Origin: PCC-6802 sp943367755
GTDB taxonomy: Bacteria; Cyanobacteriota; Cyanobacteriia; Pseudanabaenales; Pseudanabaenaceae
NCBI GenBank assembly: GCA_943367755.1
Contig: CALRKB020000011.1
Span: 1 to 64,000 of the forward strand
Length of the DNA: 64,000 nt
Reading direction: 5' to 3'
Made by a program: the position numbers and the translations under genes. Shown one piece after another: positions 57,244 through 64,000 of this stretch; positions within the stretch are counted from its first letter, which is position 1; every line of letters begins with the position of its first letter. The notes under the pieces were generated by a model, which ran no database searches, was not told where the DNA came from, and saw nothing but the letters and a program-made list of their open reading frames with translations.

Positions 57244-60051
57244 CTACCTTCTTACACTAGCAAGGAAGCTCATCGGATCGACAGCTCTACCGCCACCTGG
57301 CCTAATTTCAAAGTGCAGGTGAGGGCCAGTGCTGAAACCAGTACTACCCATGGCTGCAATTACCTGTGCCTGATTTACAGGCTGACCTTCCTTAACGTAG
57401 ATTGCGCTCAAGTGGCCGTAGCGGGTAATTGTGCCATCATCGTGGCGGATATCAACCATGTTGCCATAACCACCATCGTTCCAGCCAGCATAATCAACCG
57501 TACCGGAGGCAGCCGCCATGACTGGGGTACCAGTGGATGCAGCAATATCAATACCCTGGTGGACTCGACCCCAACGCCAGCCAAAACCAGATGTCAATGT
57601 ACCTTCGGCGGGCCAAATCATGCCAGTTGAAACACCATAGCCAGAAGAAGCATCAGGTAAGTATGCTTTGGCGACCAGTTCAGGTAGCTCGGGTGCCAAA
57701 GGCGATGCTTTGCCAGTGTTGGCGATCGCTTCGCGGCCAGTATCAAAGCTACGCCCAGAACTATCAGAAGGTCTAATGTTGGCAGCCGCAACTTTGGCAG
57801 CTTCAGCACGTCTTAGCTCTTGCGCTCGACGTGTAGCTTCCGCTTGCCGTGCAGCCTCAGCTTTGCGTGCAGCAACTTCAATTTCAGCTTGCTTTACCTT
57901 GTCATTCAGGTGCTCCACCTCTAGCTCTAAACGCCTTACTTCTAGAGAGGTCATGCGAGCTTCTGATTCCGGCAACAAAGCTAGTTCAGTAGGCTTGCCC
58001 TTGGCAACATTTTGCTGCTCAATCGCCTTACTGGATGTTGGAGAAATTGTCAGAGCCATTACATCAAGCTTGGGCAGCTTCACCGTTGGCTCAACCGCTG
58101 GCTGAGTTGTGGAAGATTCTGCTGGTAAATTTCTTGCTGAAATACTTTGCTCAACAAGGCCTACCGATGGGGTAGACGGAGCAACTGCAAGCTTAGGTAG
58201 CTTGAGCGATGACTCGGCTTCTGGTTGCGTTGAAGTAGGCTCCTCTGGCTTTTGCTTTGCTAGAGTTTGTTCGACAATGTCAAATGACTGAATTGTCGGT
58301 GCAACTGCCAACTTAGATAGTTGCACAGATGGTTCCGCCGCAGGTTCTACTACTAACGAGGTTGCTGAATTACCGGTTGGCGTTTGCTTGCGATGATTTT
58401 GATCGATGCTTTGCTCAAGCATATCAAACGACTGAATCGACTGCATTGTCGGAGCAACTGCTAGCTTAGGTAGCGCAATTGATGACTTAGATTGCGATAC
58501 GGTTGCATTTACCGATGACAAATTAGCAGATGACGTTTGCTTGAGATGATTTCGATCAATGCCTTGCTCAAGCATATCAAACGACTGAATTGACTGCATT
58601 GTCGGCGCAACTGCTAACTTAGGTAGCGCAATTGATGGCTTAGCAGTAGACGGTTCTTGAGCTGGTTGTGTAGAAGGTATAACCTTAGCTACATTCGCAC
58701 CTACAGCATTTTGCTCTAACAGTCTGTCCGATGATAATGGGAACAATGCTGTTGCGACTTTTACGCCTGGTTCCGTCTCTACGGGCAAGGAAGTAGTTGC
58801 TGCTGTAGAATTCTGGGTTCCAACCTCTTCAATTAGGGGTTGACTCGGCATTGTCGGCGCGAAATTGCTACCTGATAGCTGCATTAAACCATCCCAGGCA
58901 GATGGGAGAGCAGCTTGCAGCTGCAAATTTTGAGTTGGTGCTTGAGTGGGCACAATAGAGGTCTTGGCTTTTGCGGTTGTCCCTGGTAAAACCATGGGTG
59001 TAGCCGCATTTACCTTAATCGCTAGAACTTCTGTCTTACCAGGCAAGCTCTTGACAGTCTCAAGTTTGTCGGTTGCAGGCTGTGCTTCCAAACTACTAGG
59101 AGTTGAGAATGCATGTTTCAGTGGCTTTTGACTGTTATAAGCTACTGTTTGCATGGTGGAAGTATCTTTGCCCACAGGGATTTTTAACTCCCTACCGAGT
59201 TCTAACCAATGCAGATTACCAAGCTTGTTATGCTGGGCAATTAGGCTCTGAGATGTACCATAACGTTTGGCGATTGTCTCGATCGTATCGCCGTGCTTAA
59301 CCTTATAGAGAGTAAACTCAGACTGCTTTTTGATCGCAGGCGTAGTATAGCTAACCAAAACTTCTTTGCCTTCAACCGCTTCTAAGCGTTGACGTAGAAG
59401 ATCGCGTTTAGTGGTTAATCTTTGCTTAGCATCATCCTCACGGACTTTGATCAGGGTAGCTACATTGCCAGGAATAACTATAGGCTGATCGACAGTAAGC
59501 AATTCTGCAGACTGCAAAGCCGTGTATTTAACAATGTCACTTTTGGTGACTTTGTAGAACTTGGAAATTGCGTCAAGTGTATCCCCAGATTTGACTTTGT
59601 AAACAATGCCAGTAACCGGAGGAATGAGCAGTTTTGTACCAGGCTGCAATGGTGTGACAGCACTGATACCGTTTGATGTAGCGATCGCCGCTGCATCTAC
59701 TTGATATTGCTGAGTTAATTTAAATAAGGTTTCGTCCTTGCGCACTTCGTGCACTAAAACACCCTTATGATGATCCCAACTGCCCGACGCGATCGCCGCG
59801 CGAGCCATTTCATATTTACGATCCTTATTCTGGGATAAAACATCCGCAAGTGTTTGAGGTGACTGGGCTATAGGCGTCACACGCAAATCTTTGGAGTTCT
59901 GTTGATTAATTAGTACCCCCGTCGTACCAACAGAAAGCGCCAGTCCTAACACTGCAACCGATCTGCGTACCTTCAGAGAAGATCCCGGACTATCCAATAT
60001 CGTTTTTGGAATTTCAATACGATCTCGCTCTTCAGAAGATATTCCTTTCAA
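57244..60051 (-). CDS. Peptidoglycan DD-metallopeptidase with LysM and M23 domains
   Basis: 935-residue envelope protein. The start is a TTG at 60051 with a perfect GGAGG six bases upstream; no ATG fits. Order: polar N-terminus, one span near 30-48 (SVAVLGLALSVGTTGVLI), LysM at about 103-146, 152-194 and 248-292 (YKVKSGDTLDAISKFYKV, YKVKHGDTIETIAKRYG). A low-complexity linker with five PKLAVAP-type repeats follows (about 470-680), then a coiled coil (about 700-755). The M23 peptidase (about 815-935) has HQGIDIA and GPHLHFEIRPGG, the zinc-binding His residues. Likely peptidoglycan hydrolase in cell separation; the target is inferred from domains. Confidence 0.93.
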   Translation of the reverse strand: MKGISSEERDRIEIPKTILDSPGSSLKVRRSVAVLGLALSVGTTGVLINQQNSKDLRVTPIAQSPQTLADVLSQNKDRKYEMARAAIASGSWDHHKGVLVHEVRKDETLFKLTQQYQVDAAAIATSNGISAVTPLQPGTKLLIPPVTGIVYKVKSGDTLDAISKFYKVTKSDIVKYTALQSAELLTVDQPIVIPGNVATLIKVREDDAKQRLTTKRDLLRQRLEAVEGKEVLVSYTTPAIKKQSEFTLYKVKHGDTIETIAKRYGTSQSLIAQHNKLGNLHWLELGRELKIPVGKDTSTMQTVAYNSQKPLKHAFSTPSSLEAQPATDKLETVKSLPGKTEVLAIKVNAATPMVLPGTTAKAKTSIVPTQAPTQNLQLQAALPSAWDGLMQLSGSNFAPTMPSQPLIEEVGTQNSTAATTSLPVETEPGVKVATALFPLSSDRLLEQNAVGANVAKVIPSTQPAQEPSTAKPSIALPKLAVAPTMQSIQSFDMLEQGIDRNHLKQTSSANLSSVNATVSQSKSSIALPKLAVAPTMQSIQSFDMLEQSIDQNHRKQTPTGNSATSLVVEPAAEPSVQLSKLAVAPTIQSFDIVEQTLAKQKPEEPTSTQPEAESSLKLPKLAVAPSTPSVGLVEQSISARNLPAESSTTQPAVEPTVKLPKLDVMALTISPTSSKAIEQQNVAKGKPTELALLPESEARMTSLEVRRLELEVEHLNDKVKQAEIEVAARKAEAARQAEATRRAQELRRAEAAKVAAANIRPSDSSGRSFDTGREAIANTGKASPLAPELPELVAKAYLPDASSGYGVSTGMIWPAEGTLTSGFGWRWGRVHQGIDIAASTGTPVMAAASGTVDYAGWNDGGYGNMVDIRHDDGTITRYGHLSAIYVKEGQPVNQAQVIAAMGSTGFSTGPHLHFEIRPGGGRAVDPMSFLASVRR
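58040..58645 (-). repeat. Internal coding repeats in the LysM/M23 gene
   Basis: Five degenerate copies of a unit with (L/S)PKLAVAP, an SFD segment and EQ. The two best-conserved (58585-58643 and 58435-58488) are nearly identical in protein and DNA. The others follow at about 58291-58326, 58171-58210 and 58058-58086. Spacing is roughly 130-150 bp. This looks like an expanding low-complexity linker. Confidence 0.7.
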
Positions 60052-60062
60052 AAGTAGCCTCC
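60049..60062 (-). promoter_or_regulatory. Ribosome-binding site deciding a TTG start
   Basis: On the minus strand GGAGG at 60062-60058 is six bases before TTG at 60051-60049. No in-frame ATG or GTG is near, so this site fixes the start of the LysM/M23 gene. Confidence 0.7.
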
Positions 60063-60630
60063 TTAAACTATCTGCGCTTACTAATTGTCAAAACGCAGGT
60101 GCTGTGTACATATACCTCCAACAAAAACCTAAGGTTTGGGAGGAGCTTTCAAGATTACGTTACCCTGTGTTAAGGTACATTGATTTTTTCTTGCAAACAA
60201 GTTCATAGTAAACAGAAAAATAACAAAATTTGTGCATGCAATTTCAGTAATGTCTTTAACGCATAAATACTTAGCAGTTGTCAACGGTTGATTCGGGGAA
60301 ATTATGCTAATAAAACTTCGGCATCTTAGCGTTCCTGTTTCGGAAAAAGAAGTGCATTTTTCTGAAAGTAAATAAAAATTAACTATCTACAACTCTGTAC
60401 AATCAAGCTTTTTCGATATATGGTCTCATCCCAGAGAATAGTTGAAGCTTTATGCTGAGCATTAGGCTTTCACATGAAATGCTCTTCTTTACTGCTAATA
60501 TCGCGTGCTTATTTGCAGATACACTACTATTCGCTTCGTAAAGAATTTTGAATAAAAATTTTAATAATTCGTAGATTTTTTGTTTTTTTAACTGATGTTT
60601 GACTAATTCAGTATTTATTACGAGGAGCAA
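60063..60630. other. Long AT-rich intergenic region
   Basis: About 570 bp between trmL and the LysM/M23 gene with no convincing gene. A 75-codon frame at 60403-60630 is AT-rich, TTG-started and lacks protein-like features. The part nearest the LysM/M23 gene contains AGGT and GGAGG runs. A TTGACA on the minus strand near 60085 lies close to the gene and could be part of its promoter, but no good -10 follows. No tRNA or ncRNA structure recognised. Confidence 0.4.
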
Positions 60631-61071
60631 TTAAAGCATGAGCTGACGGCGGGCCTCAAACAGACCGATCGCCACACTGACTGAAATGTTGAGGCTACGT
60701 ACTTGTGGATGATCTATAGGTATATACACGGTGGGATGCCGATCTAAAATTTCTGCCGGCAATCCAGTAGTCTCACTACCAAATAGCAAGCAATCTCCTG
60801 GACGAAATTCAAACGAGCGAAAATGATGCTTACCTCTGGCGGAAAAGCCAACCCAACGACCTGGCATCGCTGCGAGGTCATCAAGATTGGGGTGAACGTG
60901 CAAATCGACGTACTCCCAATAATCTAGCCCAGCTCGCTTCACGGCGCGATCGCTGATCTCAAACCCCAATGGCTCTACTAAGTGCAATGGTGTATTTGTA
61001 GCAGCACAAGTGCGGGCAATATTACCAGTGTTTGGCGGAATTTGCGGATAAACTAATACGACCTTAAGCAT
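60631..61071 (-). CDS. trmL: tRNA (cytidine(34)-2'-O)-methyltransferase
   Basis: SPOUT-class methyltransferase that 2'-O-methylates position 34 of certain tRNA-Leu species. 146 residues with the trefoil-knot motifs NTGNIARTCAATNTPLHLVE (motif 1 region), LLFGSETTGLP (motif 2) and NISVSVAIGLFEARRQ (motif 3). This is the compact single-domain form, typical for TrmL. It is 191 bp downstream of the ABC permease on the same strand. Confidence 0.94.
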   Translation of the reverse strand: MLKVVLVYPQIPPNTGNIARTCAATNTPLHLVEPLGFEISDRAVKRAGLDYWEYVDLHVHPNLDDLAAMPGRWVGFSARGKHHFRSFEFRPGDCLLFGSETTGLPAEILDRHPTVYIPIDHPQVRSLNISVSVAIGLFEARRQLML

Positions 61072-61262
61072 TAATGCAGATTTGTGCAGATTTGTGGAGA
61101 AATGGAGGTTATGGCACTTCCGTTAGCCAATATTGCCAGAATCAATATAACTGTATTAGCGCAACCCGTGTTGATCAAAAGGTAAAGCTAAATAGTAAAA
61201 AACCAGAGAAAGTTTTTGCTTTTGTATTTGCTTTAATTGCGACTTTACTTGCGATCCGCCTT

Positions 61263-62291
61263 TTAGTAACGGATGCGCGGATCGATCCAAGCATTGAGAA
61301 TATCGACAATAATGCTACTAATCACCACAATGATCGCAAAAAATACCACTAGCCCCTGGACTACGGGATAGTCTCTCCCAATTAAAGCCTCAAACAATCG
61401 ATTGGCTAACCCTGGCCAGGAAAAAGTAACTTCAGTTAGCACGGCTCCACCTAACATGGCAGCAAAGGTTAAGCCCAGGATTGTAATCACTGGAATCAAA
61501 GCATTTTTGAGGGCATGGTTAATAATAATGCTTCCCGTCTTAATTCCTCTTGCCTTCGCTGCTTCCACATAATCCGACTGTAGAGTTTGCTTGAGATTAA
61601 CTCGCACTATACGTTCAAAGATACCGCTAATCACGATGCCGAGGCTGATTGCCGGTAAAGCTAGGTATTGCAAGCTCACCAAAAACTGCTGACCGTTGCC
61701 AGCGAGCAAGGCATCTATAGTAAAAAATCCGGTGATCGGATTGGGAGGAGTAAGGGTGACAGGGAAACGCGTACCAATGGGAAACCAGCCTAGCTGCACG
61801 GATAAAGTTAGTTGTAACAGCATGCCAACCCAAAAGAGGGGCAAAGAATAGGTGATAATGCCAAATAATCGGCCAAATACATCCCATTTGGTGTTGGGCT
61901 GAGTGGCGGCGAGAATCCCCACACCCAAACCCACCAACAGGGCGATCGCCATGGCATATACCGCCAGCTCTGCTGTGGCAGGGAAAAAGCTTTGAATGAT
62001 TTCCCAAACAGATTGGCCTTTGGTACTCAGTGATTTACCTAAATCAAAGTGGAGCAGGTTTTTCATATAGTGTAAGTACTGCTGCCACAATGGCCCAGAT
62101 AAACCGATCTGCTCTCTTAAAGCCTCTTTTACGGCTATCGGCGCGCGCGGCCCTAAAATAGCATCTACGGGATCTCCAGGTGTTGCTCGCATCAATAGAA
62201 ATACTACAGAGGCAATTAGCCACAGCATCAAAGGTGCCAGTAACAACCTTGCCACCACATAGTAAAACAGTGCCTTTAAACGACTGGACAT
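61263..62291 (-). CDS. DppB/OppB-type ABC transporter permease
   Basis: 342-residue inner-membrane permease of the peptide/nickel ABC class, six spans. N-terminal WLIASVVFLLMRATPGDPVD with LLHFDLGKSLSTKG; the EAA-like loop YVEAAKARGIKTGSIIINHA (about 225-245) contacts the ATPase; C-terminal ALIGRDYPVVQGLVVFFAI. Partner permease, ATPases and binding protein are not adjacent here, so the substrate cannot be assigned. In many cyanobacteria the subunits of this transporter are scattered. Confidence 0.9.
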   Translation of the reverse strand: MSSRLKALFYYVVARLLLAPLMLWLIASVVFLLMRATPGDPVDAILGPRAPIAVKEALREQIGLSGPLWQQYLHYMKNLLHFDLGKSLSTKGQSVWEIIQSFFPATAELAVYAMAIALLVGLGVGILAATQPNTKWDVFGRLFGIITYSLPLFWVGMLLQLTLSVQLGWFPIGTRFPVTLTPPNPITGFFTIDALLAGNGQQFLVSLQYLALPAISLGIVISGIFERIVRVNLKQTLQSDYVEAAKARGIKTGSIIINHALKNALIPVITILGLTFAAMLGGAVLTEVTFSWPGLANRLFEALIGRDYPVVQGLVVFFAIIVVISSIIVDILNAWIDPRIRY

Positions 62292-62398
62292 GCTTTTAAC
62301 AACTAATAACTAGAGCATATTACTAGCCATTAGCCTTTTCACTCCAGTCACTGCGGTGATTTCCAGAAATAAATCTACTGAAAAGTTGCCAACCTATC

Positions 62399-62463
62399 GT
62401 AGGGGCGGGTTTTGTAACATTTAGCCCAAAACATCACAAGCTGCTTGCTAAACCCGCCCCTAC
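62399..62463. repeat. Dispersed palindrome (GTAGGGGCGGGTTT type)
   Basis: GTAGGGGCGGGTTT (62399-62412) and its exact complement (62450-62463) with a 37-nt centre, which contains a nested TTTAGC/GCTAAA pair. It lies between argC and the permease gene. Longest arms of this class in the window. Confidence 0.7.
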
Positions 62464-62467
62464 CGAG

Positions 62468-63529
62468 TTATGGATAGAAAGCCAACTGTGGTAAGCCGAT
62501 TGTTTCTTCCCAACCCATCATGATATTCAGACATTGCAATGCTTGGGCCGCCTGTCCTTTCATCAGGTTGTCGATCGCTGAGACCACAATCACCCTACCT
62601 GTGCGGGCATCAACTTCCAGACCGATGTAGCAGAGGTTAGTACCACAGGCCCACTTTGTTTGCGGATAAACCCCATTCGGTAGCACTTTTACCCATTTAG
62701 AAGCCCGATAAAAAGACTTATATATAGTCCTCAGATCGTCCTTAGTCAGTCCAGGATCGCGCATGCGGGCATAAACCGTTGACAAGATACCGCGCACCAT
62801 TGGAATTAAGTGCGGCGTGAATTGTACCAATACTTCCTGCCCCGCAATTGCAGAACAGATCTGCTCAATTTCTGGTGTATGACGATGATTAGCGATCGCA
62901 TAAGCACCCAGTGAGTTATCCGCTTCCGCTAGGAGTAAATTTGTCTTTGGCTGCCTACCACCACCAGAAGTACCTGACTTGGCATCAATAATGATGCTAT
63001 CAAGGTCGATTAACCCCTGCTTTAGTAACGGCAACAATGCCAATAAGCTAGCAGTGGGATAGCAGCCTGGGCAACCCACCAGATTAGCCTCAGCGATCTG
63101 GTTATGATATAGCTCTGGCAACCCATACACGGCGGTACTTGCTAGATCGCGATCGCTACGCGGTTCTCCTTTGTACCAGGTTTCATAGGTCTGCAAATCC
63201 CTAAACCGATAGTCGGCAGAAAGATCCAGTACTTTGCAACCTTTTGCCAGTAGTCTGGGCGCAAGGCTGGCAGCTAAGCCATTCGGTAAGGATAGAAATA
63301 CAACCTTAACCCTGCTCGCAATTTCTTCAGGTTCGCAATTTTCAATCGGTAAATTAATGCAATGAGCCAAGTGTGGATAGAGATCGGCGAAGGTTTGACC
63401 CGCGCTACCGCTACCACCCAGGTAAGCTATTTCTACTAAAGGATGCTCTAAAAGCAACCTGACAAGCTGTACACCACCATATCCCGATGCACCAATAATA
63501 CCGACTGGTAAACGCTCCACATCACCCAT
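62468..63529 (-). CDS. argC: N-acetyl-gamma-glutamyl-phosphate reductase
   Basis: Third step of arginine biosynthesis: NADPH-dependent reduction of N-acetylglutamyl-phosphate to the semialdehyde. 353 residues, type 1 form. NADP loop GIIGASGYGGVQLVRLLLEH (residues 10-29), catalytic Cys156 in VGCPGCYPTA, dimerisation segment GTSGGGRQPK, and His in NHRHTPEIEQ. C-terminal SAIDNLMKGQAAQALQCLN agrees with the family. ATG at 63529. Upstream neighbour is the sensor fragment, downstream the repeat and the permease. Confidence 0.97.
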   Translation of the reverse strand: MGDVERLPVGIIGASGYGGVQLVRLLLEHPLVEIAYLGGSGSAGQTFADLYPHLAHCINLPIENCEPEEIASRVKVVFLSLPNGLAASLAPRLLAKGCKVLDLSADYRFRDLQTYETWYKGEPRSDRDLASTAVYGLPELYHNQIAEANLVGCPGCYPTASLLALLPLLKQGLIDLDSIIIDAKSGTSGGGRQPKTNLLLAEADNSLGAYAIANHRHTPEIEQICSAIAGQEVLVQFTPHLIPMVRGILSTVYARMRDPGLTKDDLRTIYKSFYRASKWVKVLPNGVYPQTKWACGTNLCYIGLEVDARTGRVIVVSAIDNLMKGQAAQALQCLNIMMGWEETIGLPQLAFYP

Positions 63530-63664
63530 AATCCTCTCCCGACCAAGCGTTAAATTCAGTATTCAAGTAAGATACACCCTCACCGTAATTACAATTGAAT
63601 GAATTACATCTTTATCGCAAATTTTGTAATTGGGTCTGGTAATTTAGGTTGGTAATATACAGTA

Positions 63665-64000
63665 CTATTGCTTGTTTAACATATCCATGGCCATGGAGAG
63701 ACTCAGCTTCATGCGGTTGAATGCCGCAGCTAGCACCCCAATTTCATCATGGGACGTTTGCTGAAAGTCTGAATCTAGTTTGCCAACGCTCACATCGTGG
63801 GCAACCTTCGCCATGCGATTAAGTGGATTGATTACTGATTGGCGCATCATGAGATTAATTAACAGGATAGTTACAGCAAAAATGCCACCTACTGCTCCCA
63901 TCACCAGCAATAATGACTGTCTAGTAGTATTCACAACTTCGCTAGAAGGCACCGAAATAATTTGTGCTCCAACAATGTCGTTTAGCTTCCAGCCAAACCC
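63665..64000 (-). CDS. Tll0287-like (DUF3365) sensor with HAMP domain, C-terminal part
   Basis: The frame is open to the window edge; a GTG at 63952 is not its start. Beyond it the visible residues read GFGWKLNDIVGAQIISVPSS, the end of a Tll0287-like/DUF3365 domain, a heme-binding PAS-like extracytoplasmic sensor. One span (about LLLVMGAVGGIFAVTILLIN) and a HAMP linker (NPLNRMAKVAHDVSVGKLDS through LAAAFNRMKLSLSMAMDML) follow. The protein stops right after HAMP at 63665 with no kinase or methyl-accepting output domain. The N-terminal portion lies outside the window. Confidence 0.75.
   Translation of the reverse strand, partial: GFGWKLNDIVGAQIISVPSSEVVNTTRQSLLLVMGAVGGIFAVTILLINLMMRQSVINPLNRMAKVAHDVSVGKLDSDFQQTSHDEIGVLAAAFNRMKLSLSMAMDMLNKQ

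Noticed and set aside
58040..58645. Possible CRISPR-like array because of repeated units
   Set aside because: The repeats are in-frame coding repeats of a low-complexity linker, with degenerate sequence and no constant spacers.
60403..60630. 75-codon frame between trmL and the LysM/M23 gene
   Set aside because: TTG start without ribosome site, AT-rich composition, no recognisable fold; likely chance.
61074..61352. 92-codon plus-strand frame between trmL and the permease
   Set aside because: Overlaps the conserved end of the permease gene in antisense and lacks protein-like features upstream.
63585..63660. Repeated GTAATT words upstream of argC as a possible NtcA or ArgR site
   Set aside because: Spacing does not match GTAN8TAC and the words are simple AT-rich repeats; no confident operator.

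Overview
The window is a piece of a cyanobacterial chromosome. Evidence: the RNA polymerase beta-prime subunit is split into rpoC1 and rpoC2; genes typical of oxygenic phototrophs are present (ndhN, sqdB, DUF3352, DUF3611 and DUF6464 proteins); HIP1 octamers (GCGATCGC) are frequent on both strands; and intergenic palindromes of the kind common in cyanobacteria are scattered throughout. A filamentous, Pseudanabaena-like lineage is a guess only. No IS element, prophage or CRISPR array was recognised.

Layout. 0-12 kb (minus strand): the 5' part of glgC, a DUF3352 protein, then rpoB-rpoC1-rpoC2, with a good promoter for rpoB. 12-16 kb: tRNA-Arg(CCU) directly ahead of ndhN, then sodB, a DUF6464 protein, clpS and mnmE. 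16-20 kb: a two-component pair whose kinase has lost the ATP-binding motifs, an EamA transporter, a methyltransferase and a small outer-membrane barrel. 20.9-22.3 kb: a toxin-antitoxin patchwork (XRE antitoxin, a truncated HigB-like toxin joined to a TPR fragment, a PIN protein and a small partner). 22-28 kb: membrane proteins (UPF0182, DUF3611, SemiSWEET, MscS). 28-33.5 kb: an RND efflux pump and adaptor divergent from a MarR regulator across a 43-bp gap that holds a palindrome. 33.6-38.3 kb: a GH63-like hydrolase, a zinc-ribbon protein, an FMN reductase and an exported double-VOC protein. 38.6-42.5 kb: ispG, two half-size GDT1 genes, a pyroglutamyl peptidase and an LtrA protein.

42.5-51.7 kb is accessory in character: three intact Uma2 genes and one remnant, a DUF29 protein, and small two-gene modules (DUF433/DUF5615, DUF6888/DUF6887, DUF4258/YgiT). 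It also holds a Calx-beta/RTX protein with an unusual leader. These are interleaved with core genes (tRNA-Phe, an ABC ATPase, nusB, a ferredoxin). 51.7-64 kb returns to core metabolism and envelope genes: trpD, a TIGR01777 epimerase, sqdB, pheS, a large LysM/M23 peptidase with internal repeats, trmL, an oligopeptide-type permease, argC, and the end of a Tll0287-like/HAMP sensor.

The most unusual signals are the degenerate histidine kinase next to a normal response regulator, the recombined toxin-antitoxin locus, the leader of the RTX gene, the repeat-bearing LysM/M23 protein, and the family of intergenic palindromes. All functions come from reading the sequence and remembered family features; no search was run.
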